64,000 nucleotides of DNA from Pseudomonas paraversuta (GCF_904063065.1 NZ_CAJFCL010000005.1:186001-250000); one strand, 5' to 3'. Counted from the stretch's first letter, positions 34,820-43,147 are shown. The notes: a model not told the origin generated them from the sequence alone. Numbers and translations are program-made.

Positions 34820-36657
34820 TACCTTTTCAACTTTTCTCCGAGCCTTACGGTTCGACCGGGAATATCGGAGATAATGTTCGCCGGCTCCTTGGAGCACCTA
34901 CCCTTGACCCACTTCAGACGGTGATCCGCGAATCTCTGCAGAATATCGCTGACGCTGCGAAACTTGGGGTCGGGCCCAGAATCGATATAAAGATTCGAAG
35001 GCTCACAGAGGAGCAGAAGTTTGCACTCGATTCAAAAGTGATTACATCGCTTCCGGCTGCCGGGCAATCGCGAACTGTGCTTCGAGAAAGTCTTTCGCAG
35101 AAAGAACTTGTTGTCATGGAAATTTGCGACTTTGGCACCATTGGGCTTGGCGGTCCAACGCGATCAGATCGAATCCCTTTGGGAGTAAAAGATACTCAGT
35201 TCATCAATTTTTTACGTAATATCGGTGCAGCCAGGAATACCGTGCAAGGTGGCGGTACTTATGGCTTCGGAAAAATAGCGCTTTACCGCGCTAGCCGTTG
35301 CAGCACCATCATAGTGGATACACTCCCGTATGGGACTGGACCAGAAGGGCGTCGCATTATTGCTTGCCATGTAGGCCCATCTTTTGACATTCCGGGCAAC
35401 ACCATGTTGCAGAGTTTCACTGGCCGGCATTGGTGGGGCATTCCGGATCCCGATGACGGAATTGTCGATCCATTGACCGGCTTAGATGCCCAAGTTCTAG
35501 CCTCCAATTTGGGGTTACCCGACAGAGGAGCTGATCAATCTGGTACATCGATCATGATCCTTGATTTCATGACGGATGGTGAAGATCTTCAGACCTTAGG
35601 CAACAAAGTTGTTGAAGCTGTTTTGTGGAACTTCTGGCCCAGGATGATGCGGGATACACCCGCTTCTCATCGATTTAACGTACGCCTAGAGCTGGATGGA
35701 GTGCCGGTCACAATTCCAGCGCCTGAAGATTTCCCCCCGCTGGATCTATTTGCGAAAGCAATGCGGGCAGCGCGATCGGGAGAAGGGAACGACATCCGAC
35801 CGTTATTGGCTACCAAATCTCAAATCAGGGTGGGGACGCTTGCGCTTGAGAAAGGCTTGCGCACTGCTAGACGTTCGCTCGTAGGTGAGGGCACAGTACT
35901 TCCGTCAGTATCCCAGCATATTGCACTCATGCGTCCTGTTGGGCTTGTAGTCAAATATCTACCCGGCACCGCTTTGCCTGATGAGCGCCTTGAATGGGCT
36001 GGAGTTTTCATCACTAGCGATGATGAGGATGTTGAGTCGGCCTTCGCCGAGTCAGAGCCTCCTGCACATGATGACTGGATCCCCGATAACCTCCCTAAAG
36101 GTACCCATAAGACACTTGTAAACGTTGCCCTGCGAGAGCTTCGTTCTTGCGCAGCGGATATGGGGTTGAGCTCGCCGGGAGGAAAGCCAGGCCGTCAATC
36201 GGGTCCGCCTCTTGCCAAGCTTGCAGGCCGAATGGGGGCTGTACTGGAAGGAGTCAGTGGTGATGGTGCCGAGAGAAAGCGCGGGAAGGCATCCGGGGGG
36301 CGAGCGACTCCTGCTCGTGCACGAGCCAGTGCGCCAAGCTTCCTTCGCCTTGAGTCAACGGAAGCAGGAGCTGTAGCCGTTTTCATCACCGAAGTACGCC
36401 AGAATGCCGGTCGCAATGGAAGGAAGCTCTCTACGAGTGCGGCAGTCGCCGTTGATGGAGGCCGGCCGATCGAATCGGATGCCGTATTGCCTGCAGCGAC
36501 AATTGTGTCGGTGCGGTCCTGGGACGGTAGTCAGTGTGCCGAGGGAGGGGAATTGGCAATTGATGGTGCAGAGGGAATGTACGAGATTCGGGTTCGGATA
36601 CCGTTCGATTGCGCGGTTATCGCTGATGTAGAAGTCTTGACGGAGAGCCATCAGTGA
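34810..36657 (+). CDS. GHKL-type ATPase of the Z1 operon
   Basis: A 615-residue protein with an N-terminal GHKL ATP-binding fold: the N box VIRESLQNIADAA (E41, N45, D48), the G1 box EICDFGTIGLGG (from 105) and the ATP-lid box GGGTYGFGKIALYR (147-160). Such folds, as in MutL, Hsp90 and MORC, dimerise on binding ATP. The C-terminal part (about 410-615) includes a basic low-complexity linker (KRGKASGGRATPARARAS) and a beta-rich end domain. It overlaps both neighbours (10 bp and 4 bp). It may be the ATP-controlled clamp or switch of the system. This is inference from the family. Confidence 0.85.
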   Translation: MSVIPFQLFSEPYGSTGNIGDNVRRLLGAPTLDPLQTVIRESLQNIADAAKLGVGPRIDIKIRRLTEEQKFALDSKVITSLPAAGQSRTVLRESLSQKELVVMEICDFGTIGLGGPTRSDRIPLGVKDTQFINFLRNIGAARNTVQGGGTYGFGKIALYRASRCSTIIVDTLPYGTGPEGRRIIACHVGPSFDIPGNTMLQSFTGRHWWGIPDPDDGIVDPLTGLDAQVLASNLGLPDRGADQSGTSIMILDFMTDGEDLQTLGNKVVEAVLWNFWPRMMRDTPASHRFNVRLELDGVPVTIPAPEDFPPLDLFAKAMRAARSGEGNDIRPLLATKSQIRVGTLALEKGLRTARRSLVGEGTVLPSVSQHIALMRPVGLVVKYLPGTALPDERLEWAGVFITSDDEDVESAFAESEPPAHDDWIPDNLPKGTHKTLVNVALRELRSCAADMGLSSPGGKPGRQSGPPLAKLAGRMGAVLEGVSGDGAERKRGKASGGRATPARARASAPSFLRLESTEAGAVAVFITEVRQNAGRNGRKLSTSAAVAVDGGRPIESDAVLPAATIVSVRSWDGSQCAEGGELAIDGAEGMYEIRVRIPFDCAVIADVEVLTESHQ

Positions 36658-37553
36658 GTCGTATAGCGTTTCCTTTTTTGACCCTTTCAGAATCCGCAGT
36701 GACAGCAACCTCGTGGTCGATTTCTCTCAACGAATCCGAGTGGGCTCCAGCGGGTGACTATTTACAGGATTGGGATCCTGCTTCTTCCATACGCTTGCGG
36801 CGTCAGATATTCATAGATCCATCAATCGCTGCCGCGGACCTGCAACTTGATAAAAACGATCTGAAATTTTTTGCTTCGGTCAGATTCGGTACAGGCCAAG
36901 GGCGACTGCCACGTCTTGTGTTGGGTCGCGAAAGCCGAGTGTTGGAGGCAGAGTCATGGATGGTCGACTTTGATATTGAGGTTCCAGGCGAAGCACTTTC
37001 GACCGTGCTCGACCTGAGCACCCGGATAACTTTAGCAACTTCGATATCTGTCCCTGCGCCTCTTGCTCCTTCGCGGATAGGGGATCAACTCTGGTCTGAT
37101 CGAGTTCGTGTGAGGCTGGAGGGTGAGGAACCCCGTTTCCCAATAGAGGTTGGAGATATCCAGGCCCTGCTTGGAGACGCCGTTTCTGCGTCCGCACCTT
37201 GGTACCTGCATTGGTCTCCTCGTGACTGGTCTCGCGATTTTCATGGTGCCATGCGGCTCTATCTGAATTCGACGCACATTGAATTTATCGAAAGGATTGA
37301 GGCGCAGGATCCGATGATGATTCAAATGCTGATGGCAGATGTGATGGGGCAGGTGTGCGAGAGACTGATTACAGACCCGGACGTCAACGATTTATTCTTC
37401 TCCGCTGAACCGGGTTCTCTAGCAGCCCAAGCGTCCTCGTGGTTGAGGAAAGCGTGGCCTGGTAAAGACCCAGATTTCATCAGGTCCGTATTTGACAATA
37501 GGCCGGGTATATTCCGTGCGTCATTTGTGGCGTTGGCAGATCTTGGAGACTAA
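36654..37553 (+). CDS. Unrecognised protein of the Z1 operon
   Basis: A 299-residue soluble protein starting at GTG 36654, overlapping the ATPase stop (GTGA). The first 160 residues are rich in beta strands (RLRRQIFIDPS, LVLGRESRVLEAESWMVDFDIEV), and the last 130 are mainly helical (MMIQMLMADVMGQVCERLI, SSWLRKAWPG). No catalytic motif is apparent. Its fixed place between the ATPase and the DUF6339-like gene makes it a system component, perhaps for target recognition. I do not recognise the family. Confidence 0.75.
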   Translation: MSRIAFPFLTLSESAVTATSWSISLNESEWAPAGDYLQDWDPASSIRLRRQIFIDPSIAAADLQLDKNDLKFFASVRFGTGQGRLPRLVLGRESRVLEAESWMVDFDIEVPGEALSTVLDLSTRITLATSISVPAPLAPSRIGDQLWSDRVRVRLEGEEPRFPIEVGDIQALLGDAVSASAPWYLHWSPRDWSRDFHGAMRLYLNSTHIEFIERIEAQDPMMIQMLMADVMGQVCERLITDPDVNDLFFSAEPGSLAAQASSWLRKAWPGKDPDFIRSVFDNRPGIFRASFVALADLGD

Positions 37554-37556
37554 TGA

Positions 37557-38579
37557 GTGATGACTTTGTTGCCTAGGCTTCCGCCGCTTGCCGCGGAACG
37601 GATACTGGAATCGTATTTAAGTACCGGCCCGGACCAATGGCGGGGTTTTAACGCTAATGAGCTTCCTGAAGCAGTCAGGTTCACGCCAACAGGTGGATCC
37701 CCTATCGCCGCTAGAAAGCTTGAAGAGCTCCGTGAGGGTATTTTAGCCATTGCAAAAAATAATGGCTTTGGAGGAAAAGGCACAAGGGCCGAGCTCTCAT
37801 GCTTTGATGCGCAGGCCGCGGCGTGGTTAGCGGATCAGAGCGTGCTGGCGAGTGGAGAAGCACTTAGAGATGACGTATGGGCGTTTGTAGCAATAGTTAT
37901 GTTTCCCGATATCGCAAATTGGCGCTTCGGTGACTCGCCTGAAAGATATCTCGGTGGGGTACGCAATACACTTCAAAGACTCTGGATGCGTGGAAAGCTG
38001 TTTGATAGAGGTCAGGAAAGCTTAGACCGTTGGGGGTTGCTTGAGAAACTCACCGAGGATGCGTTTGTACAAATAACGGAACGGCCTAGCTTGGGAGGCA
38101 ATCCTGTATTGGCAATCGCAATTGCCGAGGCGTGGGTCCGGGCATCTTTGCATCATGGTAAAGGGGCGATGGAAAGTTTGACCCGTCGGGCAATGCTTCA
38201 GATTCGCGCGAGAAATGAGGTTAGATCCCTGGACGAACTTCCCGCCGAAAGCCTAGTGGCAGTTCTTGATCTGATCTTCGAAACACCAGCGGCTGAACTT
38301 CATGGCAGCTCAACCATGGAGGTGAACAGCCGAGAAGCCTCTACCCTCAATGGAGTGGCGAGTCACGCATTGACTACAGCCGCCACAAGATTATTAGACG
38401 AAGCAAGACGTTGGAATCTCCTTTCTCCAAAATCCAATGCTGCGTTGCAGTCAATTCTGGCATTAGAATTTCAGCTGACACTCAGTGAGCGAAATGCGCT
38501 CAGGTATCTTCTCGAGAGAATGGAGGGAATCGGACTGCTTGAGTCAGAAATACGGGTGCTGGGTACAGCCATCTATTAG
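37557..38579 (+). CDS. DUF6339-like protein of the Z1 operon
   Basis: A 340-residue mostly helical protein beginning LLPRLPPLAAERILESYLS and matching the DUF6339 type found beside Z1 helicases; the family label is from memory. The central part contains DDVWAFVAIVMFPDIANWRF and NTLQRLWMRGKLFDRG, a conserved helical core. GTG 37557 or ATG 37560 is the start, 3-6 bp after the previous stop. It is the last gene of the operon. Function unknown. Confidence 0.75.
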   Translation: MMTLLPRLPPLAAERILESYLSTGPDQWRGFNANELPEAVRFTPTGGSPIAARKLEELREGILAIAKNNGFGGKGTRAELSCFDAQAAAWLADQSVLASGEALRDDVWAFVAIVMFPDIANWRFGDSPERYLGGVRNTLQRLWMRGKLFDRGQESLDRWGLLEKLTEDAFVQITERPSLGGNPVLAIAIAEAWVRASLHHGKGAMESLTRRAMLQIRARNEVRSLDELPAESLVAVLDLIFETPAAELHGSSTMEVNSREASTLNGVASHALTTAATRLLDEARRWNLLSPKSNAALQSILALEFQLTLSERNALRYLLERMEGIGLLESEIRVLGTAIY

Positions 38580-39021
38580 GTCCGAGAGCTTGAGAGGCCC
38601 TGTCCTTGCCAAGCTCTGTCTGTGCCCCGGCTTTGACCTGGAAGTCTCAAGTCCCGGACACAGTAACGCTACCAGTTCGCAACGAATGTTAATGGTGACT
38701 CTCCAGTTTCGAAGCAACAGAAAGCGTAGACGACAGGGCGTCTTATCTTGATAAACACCACATAGATGGGCTTGCAAGTGGTGGGGCGGACTCGATGGAA
38801 AACACTGTCGATTTGTTCCTCCAACTGCCGTAGGAAAATGCTTGTAATGAACGATTTTGCAGGTAGAGCACTTTTTATTTCACCTTTTGGTACCCATAGA
38901 TTTTTGGTACCAGAACCAAAAAATCACCCCGCGCAGGAAGTGGCCTACAGCCAATCGCCACTCTCAAAGTAATGCCACTAAAAAATTCCTACAGACCGCA
39001 TGCTGTGTATGTATAAATAGA
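38580..39021. other. Island right end, with repeated TTTTGGTACC
   Basis: No gene is seen between the Z1 operon and attR. TTTTGGTACC occurs twice in direct orientation (38885-38894 and 38902-38911), 17 bp apart and about 110 bp inside attR. This spacing and place suit integrase arm-type sites, but it is unproven. Confidence 0.4.
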
Positions 39022-39131
39022 GGTCTTGAAAACCGTCGACTGTAACAGGTCCATGAGTTCGAATCCCATCGCCTCCGCCATATTGCTACACCGCAGAGCC
39101 CGCCTTTTGGCGGGCTTTGTCGTTTCTGGGG
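39022..39131 (+). repeat. Right attachment repeat (attR), with tRNA-Ser 3' fragment
   Basis: A perfect copy of 22059-22168: the last 59 nt of tRNA-Ser(UGA) (39022-39080) plus its terminator and 12 more bases. It lacks the 5' half of the tRNA, so it is not a second tRNA gene. Confidence 0.95.
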
Positions 39132-39221
39132 TTTGGGAAACCTCTGCGCAGACTCTCTTTTTTGCCGCATTTTCTTGCTGCCTGGAAGGACCTTTTCTTT
39201 ATATGTGTGTAAGCAACCGAG

Positions 39222-39326
39222 CAGGGCGTTGATGGCCATAAAGGATTTACTGCGGCCAGTGGCTTCGGCGAGATGGGTGAGGGCGTGTGTAATTTGGCCA
39301 TGCATGCGCGCAGACATAGTAGGCAT
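39222..39326 (-). pseudogene. Decayed ribbon-helix-helix antitoxin gene
   Basis: From ATG 39326 leftward the first 35 codons encode MPTMSARMHGQITHALTHLA then EATGRSKSFMAINAL. This closely resembles the N-terminal DNA-binding part of RHH (CopG/ParD-type) antitoxins, which read S-(A/V)-R-(V/L)-D-x-x-(I/L)...LAEATGRSKSFL. After residue 35 the similarity ends and the frame runs into attR. No toxin gene follows. It appears to be a toxin-antitoxin operon cut by the island insertion or an earlier deletion. Confidence 0.6.
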
Positions 39327-39331
39327 GGGGT

Positions 39332-39370
39332 CCCGGTGTAGTGATGTGTAATACAACACACTACACCGGG
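39332..39370. promoter_or_regulatory. Palindrome upstream of the antitoxin remnant
   Basis: CCCGGTGTAGTG (39332-39343) and CACTACACCGGG (39359-39370) are a perfect 12 bp inverted repeat around a 15 bp spacer. It begins 5 bp upstream of the remnant's start codon, the position of an RHH antitoxin operator. Confidence 0.6.
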
Positions 39371-39472
39371 TGCAGCGGGGTGACTTGCTATCGAGTCGGC
39401 TTCGCTTATCGCGGTTTTGTGCAGTTGCCTGCGGGGCTGGCCTCTCTGTGTACCAGGTTAATCCTCGGGTGT

Positions 39473-40618
39473 TTAGATTGCCGCGTAGGCAAGGGCTGCA
39501 AGGTTCTGTGCGCGTGGATCAATCATCATGTGCCCACCTGAAGTCGTTGTCACAAAGCTGAAACTGATCTCGCGATCAGCATCTGCGAAGGCAATTGGAC
39601 CGCCAAGCCCTATATGGCCAAAGGTGTTGGGCCCCATGCAGTGTGATGCATCCGGATCGGCCGTTTGTTCCATCATGCAACCCAGGCCATAGCGCATTGG
39701 CCGCTTCCAGATGCGATCCATGCCGTTGCTTTGCTCTTTGGTGAATTCGTTCAGCATGTCTGTGCCGATGAATTGCCCGGCCAGTAATGCGCTGTAAAAA
39801 CCGGCCAAACCAGCTGCCGTACTATGTGAGCACGCACCGGGCTGCTTGAAGGCCCACCATTTTGGATCAGATGAACGCTTGGGAGATATTCCCGGATTGG
39901 TAAAGGCAAGGGTCGAAATGTCTTCCGAATGAGTGGTAACTACTGTTCGCAAGTTCTTCGAGTAAGGGTCACCTATGCGTCCCTTGGCCGCGTCATAATG
40001 GCCAATGCGGTAATAATCTTGTTGCTCCACGCCCAGATGAACCTCCAGGCCATGGGGCTGGGTGATTTCTTCATGGATAAAGGTGCAGGGGTTGCGGCCG
40101 TCAGTTCGCCGGATCAGCTCGCCGATGATCCAGCCATAGGTTGTGGTTCCATATCCCAGCTCGGTACCTGGTTGCCACCATATAGGCTCGGCAGCCAGAA
40201 CATTCACCATATGCTCCCAGTCATACATCGTCGGGTTGCGGTTGGGGAGCCTTAACGCTGGAATCCCGGAGGTATGACTCATCACATGGCGCAAGGTGAT
40301 TTTATCTTTACCGCCCTGGGCGAATTCAGGCCAGTAATGAGCCACCGGGATATCTAATTCCAGTTTCCCTTTCTCGACCAGCATCAATGCCGCCACTGCA
40401 GCGAATGGTTTGACCGTGCAAAATGTATTGATCAACGTATCTTTAAGCCAAGGTTTATTACCTTCACGATCTGATGAGCCTGCCCATAAATCCACGACCG
40501 TTTCATTGCCAATTTTTACGCAGAGTCCTCCCCCTCGTTCCTGCGGATCATTAAAGATATTTTCAAAAGCATGCTTGACGCTTTCAAATTGATTCGCACA
40601 TATCCCTTCAGCTTCCAT
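39473..40618 (-). CDS. Beta-lactamase-family (EstB-type) hydrolase with Ser-to-Cys active site
   Basis: A 381-residue member of the class C beta-lactamase/EstB esterase family. The S-x-x-K motif, where the serine is the nucleophile, reads C67-T-V-K70 in INTFCTVKPFAAVAAL; the codon is TGC. Other landmarks are normal: HVMSHTSGIP, the tyrosine motif YGTTTYGWIIGELIRR and the C-terminal FGHIGLGG. There is no signal peptide, so it is cytoplasmic. ATG 40618 is chosen over GTG 40627 because GGAG lies 8 bp before it. With cysteine it may be inactive, act as a thiol enzyme, or have other chemistry. Confidence 0.85.
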   Translation of the reverse strand: MEAEGICANQFESVKHAFENIFNDPQERGGGLCVKIGNETVVDLWAGSSDREGNKPWLKDTLINTFCTVKPFAAVAALMLVEKGKLELDIPVAHYWPEFAQGGKDKITLRHVMSHTSGIPALRLPNRNPTMYDWEHMVNVLAAEPIWWQPGTELGYGTTTYGWIIGELIRRTDGRNPCTFIHEEITQPHGLEVHLGVEQQDYYRIGHYDAAKGRIGDPYSKNLRTVVTTHSEDISTLAFTNPGISPKRSSDPKWWAFKQPGACSHSTAAGLAGFYSALLAGQFIGTDMLNEFTKEQSNGMDRIWKRPMRYGLGCMMEQTADPDASHCMGPNTFGHIGLGGPIAFADADREISFSFVTTTSGGHMMIDPRAQNLAALAYAAI

Positions 40619-40697
40619 GCTTAACACTCCATGTGTTTAAAGTTGTGCCATCGTTTAAATCGTAAATACCCTTGTTCTAAAAGGGCCGTGCACAGGT

Positions 40698-41753
40698 TCA
40701 AGCGTCCGGTTGAGTCAGGTTGTAACGGTTTGAGCGTTTGTAAGTGCCGAAGTCATTGAAGCGAACACCGGCTTGCGCTAATACCTTGTGGGCGAAGGGT
40801 GCTGTCATTTGACGGATATAGAAGGGGTCTTTAACCACGAAGTGATGAATGCAGTGAGTGCTGCCGAAGTTGAAGCAGAACAACTGGAATGGCCATAGCC
40901 ACCAATGATTCATGACTTGAGTTTGCTGCAAGGGATTGCGCGGCATCACATCGCCGTAATAATGGATATTTGAACTGACAAAGAATAGACAGAACTGACG
41001 TATTATATTTGGCGCGACGATGATAACCACGGCGCTGTTGATCACGCTCATCAGTATCGATGTGGTGGGTGATGGCTGATAGGCAAAACCCATTAATGAG
41101 CTTGTCCATGTATAGAAGTGATACCCCAGGAACACATACCAGCAGCCCCAGTACAACAGTCCCATGGGGGCATTCAAGCGCAGCACCTTGACGGTCAATC
41201 TGACCTTTTCCCGCCAGGTCGGCGCAAACAGGGCATTTACAATGCCAAAGACAAATCCATCGATGAGTTTCAGGAGCCGCTTGGCGCCCCACTTGCTGCC
41301 GCTGGTGGTAATCCATGCTTCAACATCGGTGTCTGTGCCCGACTCTTTATGGTGGTGAAAGTGCAGCTCTCGCCTTAACCAGGGGCTCGGCATTCCCGGG
41401 CGGGTTATCCAGCACAGCAACATCATCAAGTTGTGTGCAATGGGCTGCTTTCTGAAATACAAGCGATGAATCAAGTCGTGTTCAAGTTCATGTATGAAGG
41501 AGGTTAATAAAGCATTGATCACAATACACAGCCATGCGGGTATTATGCCTTTGATGTACAGCGTGCCAGAGAGGATCATGCCAGCGATAGACAGTGTCAT
41601 CACGCTAGCGCCTATAACATTTTGATACCCGAGCAGGGGGTATTTTTTACGCAGTTCGTTACTGTGTTGGGTGATTTTCTGAGTGACCTCATTGATTGAA
41701 TCTTGCTCTGTTTTTGATAACGGACTGGTCGAGGTTTTATATAAGGCATTCAT
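40698..41753 (-). CDS. Membrane fatty acid desaturase
   Basis: A 351-residue di-iron membrane desaturase/hydroxylase. The histidine boxes are H88-ELEHDLIH96, H131-FHHH135 and a C-terminal HCIHHFV, and there are four or more transmembrane segments. ATG 41753 is preferred to the GTG just before it. Such enzymes introduce double bonds into membrane or related lipids, or hydroxylate other alkyl chains. The position next to the EstB-type hydrolase (80 bp) suggests a shared transcript. The exact substrate is unknown. Confidence 0.88.
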   Translation of the reverse strand: MNALYKTSTSPLSKTEQDSINEVTQKITQHSNELRKKYPLLGYQNVIGASVMTLSIAGMILSGTLYIKGIIPAWLCIVINALLTSFIHELEHDLIHRLYFRKQPIAHNLMMLLCWITRPGMPSPWLRRELHFHHHKESGTDTDVEAWITTSGSKWGAKRLLKLIDGFVFGIVNALFAPTWREKVRLTVKVLRLNAPMGLLYWGCWYVFLGYHFYTWTSSLMGFAYQPSPTTSILMSVINSAVVIIVAPNIIRQFCLFFVSSNIHYYGDVMPRNPLQQTQVMNHWWLWPFQLFCFNFGSTHCIHHFVVKDPFYIRQMTAPFAHKVLAQAGVRFNDFGTYKRSNRYNLTQPDA

Positions 41754-42235
41754 CACTTCATCCTTTGAAGACGATGGGTCGGGTTAGCGTCTCTAGAGAA
41801 GCACATATATTTTACAGAGCAAAGTTTTCGGTTTTTTTAAGTGTCTAATCTGACGAGTGGATATATAGAATGTTGTATTGTCCGACAATCAACTTGTCTC
41901 TGTGGCTTGGTGAATGATGTGGGTCAAAGCTGGCACTCGTTATTTCCCTGTGGCCGTCTCCTGTTTGGTTAAAAATCGGCGGTACTCAGGTAAATCCGGG
42001 AGCCGCTGTGGTGGCGACGGTGAATTTTCCAACCCCCGGCTCCACCTGTTTATCCAGGGTCCAGTGAAAAAGTTATGAGCTTACAACCAGACTTATATAA
42101 CAATTTATCAAGCTTTATAGCGTCCTGGTTCTAGCGGATGATTCGCATATCTTTATATTAAATTGTGATTAGTCAGTGCTGCTTTTATGCCTTTATGATC
42201 TGGCCAACAACGGTTCATAAGGCAGGAGTGGTTTG
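41754..42235. other. 482 bp divergent gap
   Basis: This gap between the desaturase and the organosulfur cluster has no gene. It should hold two promoters. ATTGTC-C-GACAAT (41877-41889), a perfect 13 bp palindrome, is the only clear site and lies 124 bp upstream of the desaturase start. Confidence 0.5.
41877..41889. promoter_or_regulatory. Palindrome upstream of the desaturase
   Basis: ATTGTC, one base, GACAAT: a perfect inverted repeat in an AT-rich stretch. It may be a dimeric repressor site for the desaturase gene. Confidence 0.25.
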
Positions 42236-43147
42236 ATGACTATTCAAATAAAACCCGTCGCAGGTCGAATTGGTGCACAACTGGACGGCATAAAACTGGG
42301 CGGTGATATCAGTGAACAAGCGTTCGAGTTTATTAATGAAGCACTGTTGAAATACAAAGTGTTGTTCTTTCGCGATCAGCATCTCGATGATGCCGGGCAC
42401 GAAGCATTTTCCCGACGTTTTGGTAATCAAGTACCGCACCCGACCGTGCGTTCGGCCGAGCAAAGCACTGCCATCCTGCACCTGGATGCCAAGGAAACCC
42501 GGGCCAACTCCTGGCACACCGATGTGACGTTCGTGGCCAATTACCCGAAGATTTCCATCCTGCGCGGTGTGGTCATCCCGCCTTATGGCGGCGACACCGT
42601 ATGGGCCAATACGGCAACGGCCTATGCCGATCTGCCGGAACCTTTAAAACTGCTGGCCGATGGTTTGCGCGCCTTGCACACCAATCTTTATGACTACGCC
42701 GCACCGCGTAATACCGATGAGTCGGGGCTCAAGCGTTATCGCGAACAGTTCACCGCCGAAGTTTACGAGACTGAACATCCTCTGGTTCGCGTTCACCCGG
42801 AGTCGGGCGAGAGAAGTTTGTTGTTGGGGCACTTCGTCAAGCAGATTCAAGGGGTCAGCAGCAATGATTCAAAACAGCTGATCCGTCTGTTTCACGACCG
42901 TATTACCCATGTCGACAACACCGTCCGCTGGCGCTGGCAGGAAGGTGATGTGGTGATCTGGGACAACCGCGCCACCCAGCATATTGCGATCAACGATTAC
43001 GGCGATGCGCAGCGCATTGTGCGCCGTACCACCATTGACGGTGATGTGCCGTTTGGCGTCGACGGACGCTTGAGCCAGGCACTCAAACCCACCCCCGAAA
43101 CCCGCTCGCCGCAAACCGAAGCCGACAAAAAACACCTCGCCGCCTGA
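42236..43147 (+). CDS. atsK: AtsK-like alpha-ketoglutarate dioxygenase (alkylsulfatase type)
   Basis: A 303-residue TauD/TfdA-family Fe(II) dioxygenase. The iron ligands are H94 and D96 (NSWHTDVTF) and H249 (ATQHIAI), and R264 (RIVRRTT) should hold the 2-oxoglutarate carboxylate. Many segments agree with P. putida AtsK (DTVWANTA, VYETEHPLVRVHP, GHFVKQIQG, EGDVVIWDNRATQH), which releases sulfite or sulfate from alkyl sulfates. The AtsK choice over TauD rests on this resemblance. ATG 42236 follows AGGAGT (42222-42227). It opens a six-gene organosulfur cluster. Confidence 0.85.
   Translation: MTIQIKPVAGRIGAQLDGIKLGGDISEQAFEFINEALLKYKVLFFRDQHLDDAGHEAFSRRFGNQVPHPTVRSAEQSTAILHLDAKETRANSWHTDVTFVANYPKISILRGVVIPPYGGDTVWANTATAYADLPEPLKLLADGLRALHTNLYDYAAPRNTDESGLKRYREQFTAEVYETEHPLVRVHPESGERSLLLGHFVKQIQGVSSNDSKQLIRLFHDRITHVDNTVRWRWQEGDVVIWDNRATQHIAINDYGDAQRIVRRTTIDGDVPFGVDGRLSQALKPTPETRSPQTEADKKHLAA

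Larger units (their letters stand above)
22118..39080. mobile_element. 17 kb genomic island in tRNA-Ser(UGA), defence cargo
   Basis: The DNA between the two copies of the tRNA 3' end is a genomic island of about 16.96 kb (the repeat offset). It has lower and uneven GC, a tyrosine integrase remnant, restriction-modification genes and other defence-like genes, and no backbone genes. The integrase is truncated and internal instead of adjoining the tRNA, so the island is probably no longer self-mobile. It seems composite: AT-rich blocks (22.4-24.3 kb and 25.4-27.2 kb) alternate with GC-richer ones (27.6-38.6 kb). Confidence 0.9.
39132..39472. other. Backbone junction region right of the island
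   Basis: The 341 bp between attR and the EstB-like gene contains the antitoxin remnant and palindrome listed separately, and no intact gene. Confidence 0.5.

Noticed and set aside
39022..39080. Second tRNA-Ser gene
   Set aside because: Only the 3' 59 nt are present; acceptor 5' strand and D arm are missing, so it is an attachment-site copy.
38964..39359. 131-codon gene through attR
   Set aside because: Only residues after the internal ATG at 39326 resemble an antitoxin, and only for 35 codons; the rest is the tRNA/terminator repeat read in antisense.
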